This document shows positions 24,567-33,223 of a stretch of DNA of 50,377 bases, piece by piece; the stretch's first letter is position 1; the number at the start of each line of letters is the position of its first letter. The stretch covers positions 1-50,377 of the forward strand of contig CAJUAH010000030.1 of assembly GCA_910584375.1 (NCBI GenBank). Reading direction: 5' to 3'. This stretch comes from an uncultured Acetatifactor sp. GTDB lineage: Bacteria > Bacillota > Clostridia > Lachnospirales > Lachnospiraceae. Made by a program: the position numbers and the translations under genes. The notes beneath the pieces are model-generated. The model saw nothing but the letters and a program-made list of their open reading frames with translations. It was not told the origin of the DNA and did not search any database.

Positions 24567-25724
24567 TCATCCCTCCATTTCCTTCCCGCCAGCAGGCGAG
24601 AGCGTCAGCTCAAATGTATAAACCTGTCCGCCATTTCCACAGCAGACCTCCATCCCAATACGCCTGCCCGATACCCCGTGTGGGCGGCATAAATACTTTC
24701 CCTCCCAGTCGTCTGATAAAGGATATAACTTGTACTTGGCTTTGGGGCACCGGAAACAGGAAACCCCTTGTGAATCAAGGATTTCCGCCACCTTCCTCAC
24801 CAGGGCCTCCATGTGTGATTTTGATACGCTGGACAGTCCTTCTGAAACGCACACCTCCGGCTCCGGGGCGCCATTCTCTTCCACGGCATTGTCCCCATCC
24901 TTGTCCGGCAGACTGATCTTGATATTCAAACTCATTGCAACCTCCTCCTTGTCGATCAGGACATCCGAAATCTGGAACATGGTGGACAGGTAGTTCTGCA
25001 GGTAAATGACACTGCCCTTTGTGCCGGGAAACGCCATCAGCGATATATGTCCCAGCCTCTCAAACTTTTTCAGCACCCTCCCCACGGTAGCCCTTGAGAT
25101 CCCCCAGCGCCCGGCCAGTTCGCCGTAGTTTACCAGCGGGCTGCCCGTGCCGTTGCGCAGGTAGACCACCGGGCCTGCCTCCGACCCCTGCACCTGCCCG
25201 TCGTTATAGACGGTTGACAGCCACAGGTCCAGCAGGATGTCCATCTCGGAGCACCGCCCGACGCCCACCATCTCCATCGCCACCGTGAACGGCATAAAGA
25301 AAAAGCCCGTGTCCTTCTGGCATGGGCAGTTGTAATCCAGCACCGTGTTATGCTTTTTCCAGTCCCGTATCTTATACTTGACGACCTTTCCCCGCCCCAG
25401 AGGCAGGTACGAGATCAGGTTCCTTTTCTGCAGCTCGTCCAATATGTCAAGCGCCTGGTGCTGGAAATGTGTGCGGAACCATCCGGCCAGTTCCTTGACG
25501 GTGCAGATCCACTCTCCTGGATAGACCGTGTAGCTGATCCCGTCTATGCGGCGGTAGGATGTACGGAAATTCGCATAACTGCAAAGCACCGTAAAATAAA
25601 AAAGACCGGAGCCCCCGCCTGTGCGAATGTCCTGGTCTGTGATCAGTGACTGGACGAACTGCCTGTAAATGCGGCAGCGTGGATAGTCCACCACTTGTTT
25701 GATTTGTAGTTGGTATTCTGACAT
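24567..25724 (-). CDS. Double winged-helix regulator or replication initiator
   Basis: 385 aa from the ATG at 25724, which has AAGGAG 9 nt upstream; the longer frame to 25778 has no support. Two winged-helix units are visible: TVKELAGWFRTHFQHQALDILDELQKRNLI near residue 75 and NYGELAGRWGISRATVGRVLKKFERLGHI near 205. Between and after them are beta-rich parts. A linker rich in acidic residues (about 275-305) leads to a C-terminal domain with CFRCPKAKYKLYPL and CRPHG, perhaps metal binding. It is the first gene of the ICE at its right end. It may start transcription of the element or its replication; I cannot decide which. Confidence 0.65.
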   Translation of the reverse strand: MSEYQLQIKQVVDYPRCRIYRQFVQSLITDQDIRTGGGSGLFYFTVLCSYANFRTSYRRIDGISYTVYPGEWICTVKELAGWFRTHFQHQALDILDELQKRNLISYLPLGRGKVVKYKIRDWKKHNTVLDYNCPCQKDTGFFFMPFTVAMEMVGVGRCSEMDILLDLWLSTVYNDGQVQGSEAGPVVYLRNGTGSPLVNYGELAGRWGISRATVGRVLKKFERLGHISLMAFPGTKGSVIYLQNYLSTMFQISDVLIDKEEVAMSLNIKISLPDKDGDNAVEENGAPEPEVCVSEGLSSVSKSHMEALVRKVAEILDSQGVSCFRCPKAKYKLYPLSDDWEGKYLCRPHGVSGRRIGMEVCCGNGGQVYTFELTLSPAGGKEMEG

Positions 25725-26083
25725 ATTCTGTTTCTCCTTCCCACTTAAGCAAAGAAAGAGAGCCTTCCATGTAGTCAATCACAGAAAGCCTCTCTCTCAA
25801 TTTACAGCGCCGTATCGTAACCATCCTTTCTTTGTTAGTCACAACCTCGCTGCAAGCTGCGGGGTTGTGACCCTCGCGGCAGTCGCCAAATGTCTGCAAG
25901 CAGCCACTTGGCTCGTTGCCCGCGGGAATCAATGCGCATATTTACTGTTTAGCTGCCATGGCTCTTTCAAGACTGCCGATCCAGAACAACCGGCGAAAGT
26001 GTACAAAGCGGGCACGCCCGCTTGATAGGGACAAACTCCAAATCCTGTCTTTGCAGGTATTCTTCGCTTCCCCTTAATATTAG
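25725..26083. other. ICE right-end region, no gene seen, strong hairpins
   Basis: Apart from the altered 3' end of spmB no gene is supported here. GTCACAACC (25838-25846) pairs with GGTTGTGAC (25863-25871) and an inner CGC/GCG extends it. AAGCGGGC (26006-26013) pairs with GCCCGCTT (26016-26023). CCTG/CAGG forms a small hairpin near 26045-26057. Such elements near the end of an ICE may be recombinase or excision-factor sites, or the leader of the first ICE gene. Confidence 0.5.
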
Positions 26084-26482
26084 CACGGATTCGGTGCAGC
26101 TCATCAGTATGGACACCAGCATACCGATATAGCTGTCCGGCCCGTAGGTGCGGAACACATCCAACACCAGCCCTGTGGCCGCGGAGCCGGAGAACAGTTT
26201 GACCAGGATCACGGGGACCACCGCCGCCGGGATCCCCACAGGCTCCGCCAGCGGAGCCAGCAGGCCGGATAAAAACTCCAAAAAACCGGAGGCCCGCAGT
26301 ACTCCCACCGCCACCAGCAAGCCTATCAGCGTGGGCATGATATCTACCACGACTTTCAGCCCGTCCTTCGCCCCTGTCAGGAAAGCCTCGTAGACCTTCA
26401 CCTTGGACACCAGGCCGTAACCGATTATGTAAAAGAGGAGGATCGGAATAATGATATCCGAAATATGGCTGAGTACGTTCAT
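25967..26482 (-). pseudogene. spmB: spmB, 3' end replaced by ICE sequence
   Basis: 171 codons. Residues 1-131 are a normal spore maturation protein B (MPTLIGLLVAVGVLRASGFL, SGSAATGLVLDVFRTYGPDSYIG, LMSCTE). In the family the next residues are TVFYT..., leading to a last membrane helix and an end near 175-178. Here the frame reads SVLILRGSEEYLQRQD and ends in a hydrophilic tail from a different source. The break is at about 26,084-26,088, at the ICE end. SpmB acts with SpmA in core dehydration of spores; loss of the last membrane helix probably inactivates it. The ATG overlaps the spmA stop (ATGA). Confidence 0.8.
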
Positions 26483-27138
26483 GCCGCCCTCCTTTTCCCG
26501 CCGCTGCAGACTTTAAAATGCCTGCGCCTGTCCCGGCATTTGCAGTAGACCACCGCCACCAGCGTACTGACCAGCGTTGCCACGATGGAAGGGGCTATGA
26601 TCGCCGCCGGGCGGGTGCTGCCGTACTGGCTGCGGTAGGCAATCATGTTTACCGGGATCAACTGCAAAGAGGAAATATTCAGTATTAAAAAGGTACACAT
26701 CTCTCTGCTGGCCGTGCGGCCTCCCGCATCTTTTTTAGACGGTTCCAGATATTCCGGGTTTCCCCTCTCCTCCTCCAGCCGGGCCAGCTCTTCCATGGCT
26801 TTCAGCCCCGCCGGAGTGCAGGCCCAACCCAGTCCCAGCACATTGGCAATGATATTGGTGGCAATGTACTCCCTGGCCTTGTGCCCTTTGGGAATGCCCG
26901 GAAACAGAAAGCTCAGCAGCGGCCCGATTCCCTTGGTCAGCCGGGCCACCAGCCCGGCCTGCTGCGCGATCTCCATAAGTCCCATCCACAGCGCCATCAC
27001 TCCCGCCGTAGTGATACACAGAGAGATCCCCTCCCCCGCGCTGTCCAGCGCCGCGTTGGTGATGGCCTCCAGATTGCCGGTAAACGCCGCATAGATAATG
27101 CCGATGGCGATCATAGCCGCCCACAGATAATTCAGCAT
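26479..27138 (-). CDS. spmA: Spore maturation protein A
   Basis: 219 aa integral membrane protein. LNYLWAAMIAIGIIYAAFTGNLEAITNAAL, GVMALWMGLMEIAQQAGLV, FLFPGIPKGHKAREYIATNIIANVLGLGWACTPAGLKAM and LILNISSLQLIPVNMIAYRSQYGS are all typical of SpmA. With SpmB it is needed for spore core dehydration and heat resistance in Bacillus and Clostridium. A 7-bp hairpin (27154-27173) lies just before its ribosome site. The gene looks intact, but its partner spmB is truncated. Confidence 0.93.
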   Translation of the reverse strand: MLNYLWAAMIAIGIIYAAFTGNLEAITNAALDSAGEGISLCITTAGVMALWMGLMEIAQQAGLVARLTKGIGPLLSFLFPGIPKGHKAREYIATNIIANVLGLGWACTPAGLKAMEELARLEEERGNPEYLEPSKKDAGGRTASREMCTFLILNISSLQLIPVNMIAYRSQYGSTRPAAIIAPSIVATLVSTLVAVVYCKCRDRRRHFKVCSGGKRRAA

Positions 27139-27153
27139 CGCCCCTCTTTTCCC

Positions 27154-27173
27154 CCGCCTGTTTGCGCAGGCGG
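27154..27173 (-). promoter_or_regulatory. GC-rich hairpin in the spmA leader
   Basis: CCGCCTG pairs perfectly with CAGGCGG around TTTGCG. On the minus strand it is followed by GGGGAAAAGAGGGG and the ATG, not by a U-run, so it is more likely a leader structure than a terminator for the upstream helicase gene. Confidence 0.35.
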
Positions 27174-27252
27174 ATCATCTGGCTTTATACCAGCATATTC
27201 TGTTTTCCTCTCTCACAGAACAGATTATGACAGGGACGGGTATCAGAAATGC

Positions 27253-30141
27253 CTAATCATCCAGCGCCTCAAACACGGCGATCACAGCCTGCTCCCTGGA
27301 AGAGTAGACTTCCCTGCCAAATACCCGGTCGATAGAGTATCTCCAGCCGCCCTTTCCATCTGTATCGTGATAGAGTACGGCAATATGATCCCCTACTTCC
27401 AGATATTCGTTCCCTTTTCGTGAGATCTTCCACTGTCGTTTGCAAAAATAATCCCGCCTGGCCTGTCTGCTTTTGAAATCTTTCTCCCGGCGTTTGGCCC
27501 CTGCCACATCACCCTCCATCCGGCCCGCGCACACGCATCCCACGGACAGGCTGTGATAATCGGGGTGCTCCATCAGGTGGGCATACCGTATGATCTGATG
27601 CCCGCACATCTGACAGATTCCGACAGGCGCACCCAGATCCTCCACCCCTACGCATGTCCAGCCGCTGTGGGGCGCCAAGGGATTTTTCCATAAATTGGAC
27701 GCACTCGCTTTCAGCGCGTTCAAGTGGGCTATCCGGTCTTCCGCCGCCGCTGTTTCGCTTGTCGGAAGTTCATCGGCATCTACGATTCCAATCCCCGGAT
27801 CCTCTCCTTCCGTTACGCTTGCCCAAAGTTCCTTTTCCTCTTTGGGCACCACATCCAACTCCTCCTTTTCCTCTGCACTCGCCCAGGATTTCTCACCGCC
27901 TGCAATCTCTGCCACCGACTCCTGCCAACATTTCACCGTCTGCTGCGCTCTGCCCGCCTCCGGCTCCCGCAAGGCGGAGAGTTTCTCATGCTCCTGCGTA
28001 AAATATCTGCTGGAGATATCTCTCGGAAGTTCAAATCTCTCAAATTTGATAGAATAGCTGCCCCTTTTCTCATCTATGGCCTCTATAACGCCGGGACCAA
28101 AGATATGATGCTCCACCGCGTCCCCCACTTTCCTGCTGCCCGCCGTCTCCAACTGCATGTCCCAGTCCAGTTTCGCCGCGTATTTTTTGCTGGCCTGGCG
28201 CAGATCATCCGATATGTGTCCTATTCTGACATAATTCTGCTCACCGATATCCTCCAAAAACCGGGAGAGCATTTTTCTGGCGCCGCTTTCAGCCGTCCCC
28301 TCGGACTCCATCAAAAACAGATATTTTTCCGCCCGGGTGATGGCCACATAGCACAGTCTGCGCTCCTCCTCCAGCCCCAGTTCCTTTCTGTCGCCCAGCG
28401 TTTTCGCGGAGGGGAACACTCCCTCTGTAAAGCCCATGACAAATACCACGGGAAACTCCAGACCCTTGGAAGAATGGATCGTCATCAATTTGACCGCGTC
28501 CTTAGAGCCGCCACTCTCTTCACCCGACTGCAAAGCTATCTGCCCCAGAAATTCCTCCAGGCTTATTTCCTCCCCAAACTCCCGCTCAAACTCATTGGCG
28601 ATTCGCTTAAATTCCACCAGGTTGGACAGTTTTTCCTCGTCCCCCAGCTCCCGCATATACTTCTCATAGCCGGTCTCTTCCGTCACCGTATTGACGATCT
28701 CGGATATGCGCATTGCCTTGTAATGTCTTCGGATACTCTCTATAAATCGCACAAAATCCCCCACGTCGCTGCCGGAAAATTCCCTGTTCTCCAGGTTCCC
28801 GGCCAGCGTGGAAAACAGGCTTGCGACGCCGTCCTCCTGCCTCCTGAGTTCCTCCAGCGTATTCATTTTGACCCGTCCAAATCTGCGGCGGGGCACATTC
28901 ACCACCCGCCGGAAAGATTCGTCGTCCTCGTAGGCGATCAGTTTCAGATAGGCCAAAACATCCAATATCTCCTCCCTCTGATAAAACCTGACTCCCCCGT
29001 AGATCACATAGGGAATATTTTTTTCCACCAGCTTTTTCTCCACCATACCGGACAGAAAGCTGGCTCTGTACAGAATCGCGAAATCCGAGTACTTATAGCC
29101 CTCCCTCTCCCGCAGTTTCCGGATATTGGCGATCACCTGATCCATCTCCTCGGCCTCGCTTTTGGCGTGATAATGCACCACCGGAGCTCCCGCGGCGTTC
29201 TCCGTGAACAGATCTTTCTTCAGGCGCAGCTTGTTTTTCTCGATCAATGTATTGGCACATTGCAGGATCTGCGGAGTGGACCTGTAGTTCTGCCCCATGA
29301 TGACCGTCCTGGTAGGTTCGTGCTCCCTGTCAAAATTGACCAGCAGATTGACGTCAGAACCTCTCCACTCATAAATATTCTGATCCGGGTCCCCCACGAT
29401 CATCAGATTCCGGTATCTGCCGGACAGGATCTCCACCAGACGCGTCTCCACGGCGGTGCTGTCCTGAAATTCGTCCACCATAATGTAATTCAGCCTGCGC
29501 TGCCATTTTTCCCGTATCTCGGAACAGTTCTCCAGCAAAAAGAGAGCGAAGGCCAGCAGATCGTGAAAATCCAGCGAGCAGGTAGCTTTCTGTCTCTGTA
29601 AAAATTCCTCCACCAGCAGATCGTCCTGAGTCTGGATCTCCCGCAGGATCTGCCCGGGAGCGGGATTGCAGATTCTCTTTACATATTCCAGATCCCGCTT
29701 GGCTCCCCCGATCTTTTTCAGCATGGCCTCAAAAGTGGCATGGTTCAGCTTTAACTCGTGTTTTTGATAGATATCTCCCATGATATTTTTCTGCTGGCGG
29801 TTATCAATGATCTGGAATTGCTTGCTGAGAAAAAGCTTTTCCGGGTTTTCCCGCAGCAGCCGGTGACAGAAACCGTGGTAGGTGCATATCAGGCTGACGT
29901 CGTTCCCGTCCCCGATCAGACGGCTAATCCTCCGTTTCATCTCCGCGGCGGCCTTGTTGGTAAAAGTCACGCAGAGGATATTTCCGGCGTCAATCCCATA
30001 CTCCTGCACCAGATAAACATAGCGGCTTACCAGCAGTTTCGTCTTGCCGCTGCCCGCCCCGGCAATCACCCTGACATAGCCCTCCGTCTCCAGCGCCGCC
30101 TCTCTCTGTCTTTCATTGAGATCCTTCAACAAATCCGTCAT
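27253..30141 (-). CDS. UvrD/PcrA-type helicase with C-terminal zinc-binding extension
   Basis: 962 aa from the ATG at 30141 (MTDLLKDLNERQREAAL), the usual PcrA-like N-terminus; an ATG at 30159 is also possible and the frame runs to 30297. SF1A motifs: AGAGSGKTKLL, VDEFQDSTAVETRL, GDPDQNIYEWRG, QNYRSTPQI, MTIHSSKGLEFPVVFVMG and CYVAITRAEKYL. A PcrA-like Tudor end follows (VEHHIFGPGVIEAIDEKRGSYSIKF). Then comes an extra part: an acidic Glu-rich linker and about 150 residues with GICQMCGH, HPDYHSLSVGCVCAG, probably a zinc site, and KISRKGNEYLEVGDHIAVLYHD. Helicase function in repair is well supported; the tail's role is unknown. Confidence 0.9.
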   Translation of the reverse strand: MTDLLKDLNERQREAALETEGYVRVIAGAGSGKTKLLVSRYVYLVQEYGIDAGNILCVTFTNKAAAEMKRRISRLIGDGNDVSLICTYHGFCHRLLRENPEKLFLSKQFQIIDNRQQKNIMGDIYQKHELKLNHATFEAMLKKIGGAKRDLEYVKRICNPAPGQILREIQTQDDLLVEEFLQRQKATCSLDFHDLLAFALFLLENCSEIREKWQRRLNYIMVDEFQDSTAVETRLVEILSGRYRNLMIVGDPDQNIYEWRGSDVNLLVNFDREHEPTRTVIMGQNYRSTPQILQCANTLIEKNKLRLKKDLFTENAAGAPVVHYHAKSEAEEMDQVIANIRKLREREGYKYSDFAILYRASFLSGMVEKKLVEKNIPYVIYGGVRFYQREEILDVLAYLKLIAYEDDESFRRVVNVPRRRFGRVKMNTLEELRRQEDGVASLFSTLAGNLENREFSGSDVGDFVRFIESIRRHYKAMRISEIVNTVTEETGYEKYMRELGDEEKLSNLVEFKRIANEFEREFGEEISLEEFLGQIALQSGEESGGSKDAVKLMTIHSSKGLEFPVVFVMGFTEGVFPSAKTLGDRKELGLEEERRLCYVAITRAEKYLFLMESEGTAESGARKMLSRFLEDIGEQNYVRIGHISDDLRQASKKYAAKLDWDMQLETAGSRKVGDAVEHHIFGPGVIEAIDEKRGSYSIKFERFELPRDISSRYFTQEHEKLSALREPEAGRAQQTVKCWQESVAEIAGGEKSWASAEEKEELDVVPKEEKELWASVTEGEDPGIGIVDADELPTSETAAAEDRIAHLNALKASASNLWKNPLAPHSGWTCVGVEDLGAPVGICQMCGHQIIRYAHLMEHPDYHSLSVGCVCAGRMEGDVAGAKRREKDFKSRQARRDYFCKRQWKISRKGNEYLEVGDHIAVLYHDTDGKGGWRYSIDRVFGREVYSSREQAVIAVFEALDD

Positions 30142-30290
30142 CCTTCGCCTACCTGCCATTTTCCGCGGGTTCCTGCGGCCCCGCTGCCAATTAAAATATA
30201 GGTAAAGTATAGCATAGCGGCACAGATAATTCCACTTCCATTTTGACCGGGTGCATGCCATTGCAACCGTTTGCCCGGGATACAATAAAA

Positions 30291-30316
30291 GGGGCAACCG
30301 CCGACCGGTTGCCCCT
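30291..30316 (-). terminator. Intrinsic terminator of the 74-aa gene
   Basis: GGGGCAACCG pairs with CGGTTGCCCC around a 5-6 nt loop, and on the minus strand TTTTATTGT follows. It starts 7 nt after the stop codon of the small gene. Confidence 0.88.
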
Positions 30317-30322
30317 CACTGT

Positions 30323-30547
30323 CTACTTGTTGAATAAACCTTTTATCGCGTCCACCGCGTCTGACACATTATCCGCCGTCAGCTTTGCCTTGACGCCCTG
30401 AATCACCTGGTTGATCACATCATCCGGTAAATCCACTCCCAGAACTTTTTCCAATGCCTTTACCGGATCTTTCTGAAATTGATCCTGTAAATTTTTGTCC
30501 TTGGAAATACTTTCTACAGCCTTTTTAATCTGTTCTTTTATATCCAT
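30323..30547 (-). CDS. Small helical protein of unknown function
   Basis: 74 aa, acidic and helical throughout: MDIKEQIKKAVESISKDKN, FQKDPVKALEKVLGV, DLPDDVINQVIQGVKAKL. It has a good GGAGG ribosome site, a near-consensus promoter and a strong terminator, so it is a single-gene transcript. The motif KALEKVLGVDLPDD recalls the leader part of Nif11/NHLP-type peptides, but there is no core-like tail or modifying enzyme nearby. I cannot name a function. Confidence 0.8.
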   Translation of the reverse strand: MDIKEQIKKAVESISKDKNLQDQFQKDPVKALEKVLGVDLPDDVINQVIQGVKAKLTADNVSDAVDAIKGLFNK

Positions 30548-30586
30548 TATGTGCGCTCCTCCTTATATATTTATACGGACACCACT

Positions 30587-30616
30587 ATTATAATAGACAT
30601 GCCGCGACGTTGTAAA
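30587..30616 (-). promoter_or_regulatory. Promoter of the 74-aa gene
   Basis: On the minus strand TTTACA (30611-30616) and TATAAT (30587-30592) are 18 nt apart, about 40 nt before the ATG. Confidence 0.65.
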
Positions 30617-30635
30617 GTATATTTATTGCGTAAAA

Positions 30636-30661
30636 GCGGCTTTGAATCCCTTCAAAGCCGC
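30636..30661 (-). terminator. Intrinsic terminator of acpP
   Basis: A perfect 11-bp stem, GCGGCTTTGAA with TTCAAAGCCGC, around TCCC. TTTTA follows on the minus strand. It lies 15 nt after the acpP stop. Confidence 0.85.
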
Positions 30662-30676
30662 CAGAAATCACTCTCG

Positions 30677-30910
30677 TTATTCCTCTACGCCGTTATCCTT
30701 CATCAGCTTGATGATATCGCCAACAGTCGCAATCCCCTCCAGGTCTTCGGAAGGAATCTCAATGTCATACTCCTCCTCAAAAGCCATCACCAGCTCAAAC
30801 AGATCCAGGGAATCCGCGCCCAGATCGTCCTTGAAGGAAGTGCTCTCGGTGATCTCATCCACATCCAGGCTCAACTGTTTCGCAATAATTTCCTTAACTT
30901 TTTCCAACAT
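30677..30910 (-). CDS. acpP: Acyl carrier protein
   Basis: 77 aa with the DSLDLFELVMAFEEEYDIEIP core; the Ser of GADSLDL carries 4'-phosphopantetheine. It shuttles acyl chains in fatty acid synthesis. The ATG at 30910 follows AAAGGAG; the longer frame to 31045 is leader. It is a single-gene unit with its own promoter and terminator, apart from any visible fab genes. Confidence 0.95.
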   Translation of the reverse strand: MLEKVKEIIAKQLSLDVDEITESTSFKDDLGADSLDLFELVMAFEEEYDIEIPSEDLEGIATVGDIIKLMKDNGVEE

Positions 30911-30991
30911 ATCCGTAATCTCTCCTTTGGTCAAAGGGTTTCTGACATTTAGAATACCCCTTTTCATGGTAATTAACTTAAAACTAAAAAA

Positions 30992-31020
30992 AGTATAGGA
31001 GCTATTATGGCATTTGTCAA
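30992..31020 (-). promoter_or_regulatory. Promoter of acpP
   Basis: On the minus strand TTGACA (31015-31020) and TATACT (30992-30997) are exactly 17 nt apart. The leader to the ATG is about 80 nt and contains TTTGACCAAAGG just before the ribosome site. Confidence 0.85.
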
Positions 31021-31048
31021 GCCCCTTATGGCAACATATGCGCAATAT

Positions 31049-33205
31049 CTATCGGTTTTCATCCAGATATATTTGCACACGGCTCTGAATGGTATCCGCC
31101 ACGGCGCGCGCATCCTTATTGCCGGAGAAAAACGCCTCCGTTTCCTCACGAATAATATCTTTGAGCATATCCAACATTCCGGAGTCACGCGTACATTGTT
31201 CCAACAGTTCCAGGTATTCCGGCAAATAGGATGTTTTGTCCGATTTCGCATATACTTTGATCATCTTGCCGCCTGGAATCGTCCAATATACAGTGTCGGA
31301 TTTCACGACTCGCTCTTCGTAAGTATCCCTGCGCACAGGGGCATCCGCCACCATCTGCGCCTCCTGCGAAACGATATACCGGATAAATTCCTCCGCCGCT
31401 TCCCTGTGGTACGAGAATGAATTGATGGCAGCCCCCTCGGTGCATCTCATAAACCTTCCGTTCCCGCCATCTGTGGGATATCCCACCACATGATAGTCCT
31501 CCCCCAGATCCGCCATATCCTCGCTGAAACTGATAAAATCCGCCAGGCCTATGCCAACAGGCGTATAACACAGGATTTCCCCCTGTTTCAGCTGTTTTCT
31601 GGTTTCCGCCCCTATGTTGTCATTCATTACTGTGTTTCCGGATTCCGATGCATTTTCTTTCTCGGAATAGCGTTTGCATATCTCCAGAAGATGGCAGAAC
31701 TCCTCTGTATCAAAATAAGCTTTCCCATTCTCCAGATCCAGAAGGGAACAGTGCTCTAAATCCCTCAGAAAGAACCCGCACAAAAGGTTGCTGCCGCTCA
31801 ATGCGGAAGTTCCTCCCCACCCATTGGTAACAGCGTGTACCGGCCGCCCTTCCTGCTCCAATTTCTCCAGCAGGTCCACCGCCTCCTCCCAGGTCCATGT
31901 ACCTGTAGGACACAATTCTTTGGAGGCGATCAGCGCGGAATATTCCACACCGGCATAATAATATGCCAGCGTTAATTCCACCTGCTCCACATCCTCATTG
32001 GCAAACCGGAACAGATAATCCCTGATGCCGTCATCGTAAAAGAGCACCAAGTCTCCGTTGCTGCTCTGCAATATGGCTTCATAGTCCCCGAAAGCTCCGC
32101 CGCCGCCCAGATAGAGACTCTCACAGCTGCCGCAGGAGGCATCCCAGCGCACCAGGGCGCCCCGGTCGCTCACATAGTACAGGTCACCGTAAGCATTGAC
32201 GGCGCGTCCCCGCAAGCCCTGGTGGTCGCCCTCAAAGAGCTTTACCTGTTTCCCTCCTTCCATACCCCAGAGTACATTGCATCCGTTCTGATAGCTGGAG
32301 GTCTCCCAAACGCATCTTCCCTGACTGTCATGAAACAACTGCACAACGGGAGCCTCCAATCCTTTTACGGGATCCAGGACCGTGTTCAGCGACCCCTCCC
32401 CGTCGATCACCGCATACAGTCCGCTCCCGTCGACTCCCTCCACGCAATAGTACCCACGGCTGTCCCACTTGGCGGCAAGCCTCCGGAGATACCCGTCCTC
32501 GGTGTCCAGCCGGGCCTCCCGCAGGGCCGGCAACAGATCCTGGCTGCTCTCCATATGTCCTTCCCGGTCAAACCAGACGGCATAATACCCCTCCGGCTGG
32601 CTGGACTCCGCATCCCATTCACAGGCAAAGACCACCGCCCTGTCCTCCGCCACATCCAGGGAGAGCACATGAAGGGGCGCAGATGTATTCATCTCTTCCA
32701 GATACAGCCTGTGGCACTCTGTCTCCAGGGTGTCCCCATCGATCCGGTTCAGATAGTACAGAGTATCTATTCCCTCCTCCTGCGCCCGGACATTGTCGTA
32801 TACAGCCAAAATATAATAACTGCCATCCTTTACCGCCCGGTGTTTGTCTGCCACTGCCATATCGGGAGGATCCTGCAGCAGATTCTCCCGGTATACGGTC
32901 TGGTTCCACCATCTGGGGGCCGCCGTCTCCTCCCCCGGCGCCTGCCAGGACTGCGTCAACAGGTCGTAAGGCTCTCTCCCTTCCAGCACGGGCACACGCT
33001 CCGCCGTGGCATCTCCGGAATTGTCCGGAGTCATATACGCAGGCACTCCCTCTGAGGAATTCTCTGGGGCATCGCTCATGGTTTCAGTGCCTGTCTCACT
33101 GTTGTTTCCCATCTCACCGCTGCCCTGCCCGCAACCCACGGGCACGGAAAAGCACAATACTGCCCCCATGGCAACGGCTATGAACCTTTTCGCAATCTGT
33201 CTCAT
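31049..33205 (-). CDS. Large extracellular solute-binding lipoprotein
   Basis: 718 aa from the ATG at 33205 (AGGAG upstream). A lipoprotein-like signal (MRQIAKRFIAVAMGAVLCFSVPVGC) ends at Cys25, followed by a Gly/Ser/Glu-rich linker. Residues about 75-400 look like repeated beta blades (WDRE, GLYAVIDGEGSLN, GDLYYVSDRGALVRWD). The C-terminal 300 residues match ABC sugar-binding proteins: TGTWTWEEAVDLLEKLEQEG, EGAAINSFSYHREAAEEFIRYIVSQEAQ. It should bind an oligosaccharide at the cell surface. It follows GH31 and GH74 genes in one direction, so xyloglucan fragments are the likely ligand. No transporter permease gene is next to it, which is unusual. Confidence 0.8.
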   Translation of the reverse strand: MRQIAKRFIAVAMGAVLCFSVPVGCGQGSGEMGNNSETGTETMSDAPENSSEGVPAYMTPDNSGDATAERVPVLEGREPYDLLTQSWQAPGEETAAPRWWNQTVYRENLLQDPPDMAVADKHRAVKDGSYYILAVYDNVRAQEEGIDTLYYLNRIDGDTLETECHRLYLEEMNTSAPLHVLSLDVAEDRAVVFACEWDAESSQPEGYYAVWFDREGHMESSQDLLPALREARLDTEDGYLRRLAAKWDSRGYYCVEGVDGSGLYAVIDGEGSLNTVLDPVKGLEAPVVQLFHDSQGRCVWETSSYQNGCNVLWGMEGGKQVKLFEGDHQGLRGRAVNAYGDLYYVSDRGALVRWDASCGSCESLYLGGGGAFGDYEAILQSSNGDLVLFYDDGIRDYLFRFANEDVEQVELTLAYYYAGVEYSALIASKELCPTGTWTWEEAVDLLEKLEQEGRPVHAVTNGWGGTSALSGSNLLCGFFLRDLEHCSLLDLENGKAYFDTEEFCHLLEICKRYSEKENASESGNTVMNDNIGAETRKQLKQGEILCYTPVGIGLADFISFSEDMADLGEDYHVVGYPTDGGNGRFMRCTEGAAINSFSYHREAAEEFIRYIVSQEAQMVADAPVRRDTYEERVVKSDTVYWTIPGGKMIKVYAKSDKTSYLPEYLELLEQCTRDSGMLDMLKDIIREETEAFFSGNKDARAVADTIQSRVQIYLDENR

Positions 33206-33223
33206 TCTTCCACTTTCTCCTCT

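Larger units (their letters stand above)
1..26083. mobile_element. Integrative and conjugative element, right-hand part
   Basis: This stretch carries VirB2-, VirB4-, VirB6- and VirD4-like genes, a C39-like peptidase, CHC2 primase, RecD2 helicase, YqaJ nuclease and PcfK-like genes, all leftward except one cargo gene. The set and order resemble the CTn4-type ICEs of Clostridia (CD1108/CD1110/CD1115 families). The right boundary is inferred from the break in SpmB homology at about 26,083-26,088. The left end is outside the window: no relaxase, integrase or second attachment site is visible. An AT-rich island at about 8,330-10,258 is nested inside it. Confidence 0.8.

Noticed and set aside
25447..25932. 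161-codon minus-strand frame overlapping the first ICE gene
   Set aside because: It overlaps the better supported winged-helix gene for most of its length; at most a short leader peptide could be real.
27724..29601. 625-codon plus-strand frame opposite the UvrD gene
   Set aside because: Shadow of the helicase; the real motifs are on the minus strand.
30323..30547. RiPP precursor peptide
   Set aside because: Leader-like residues only; no core tail, no modifying enzyme or exporter nearby.
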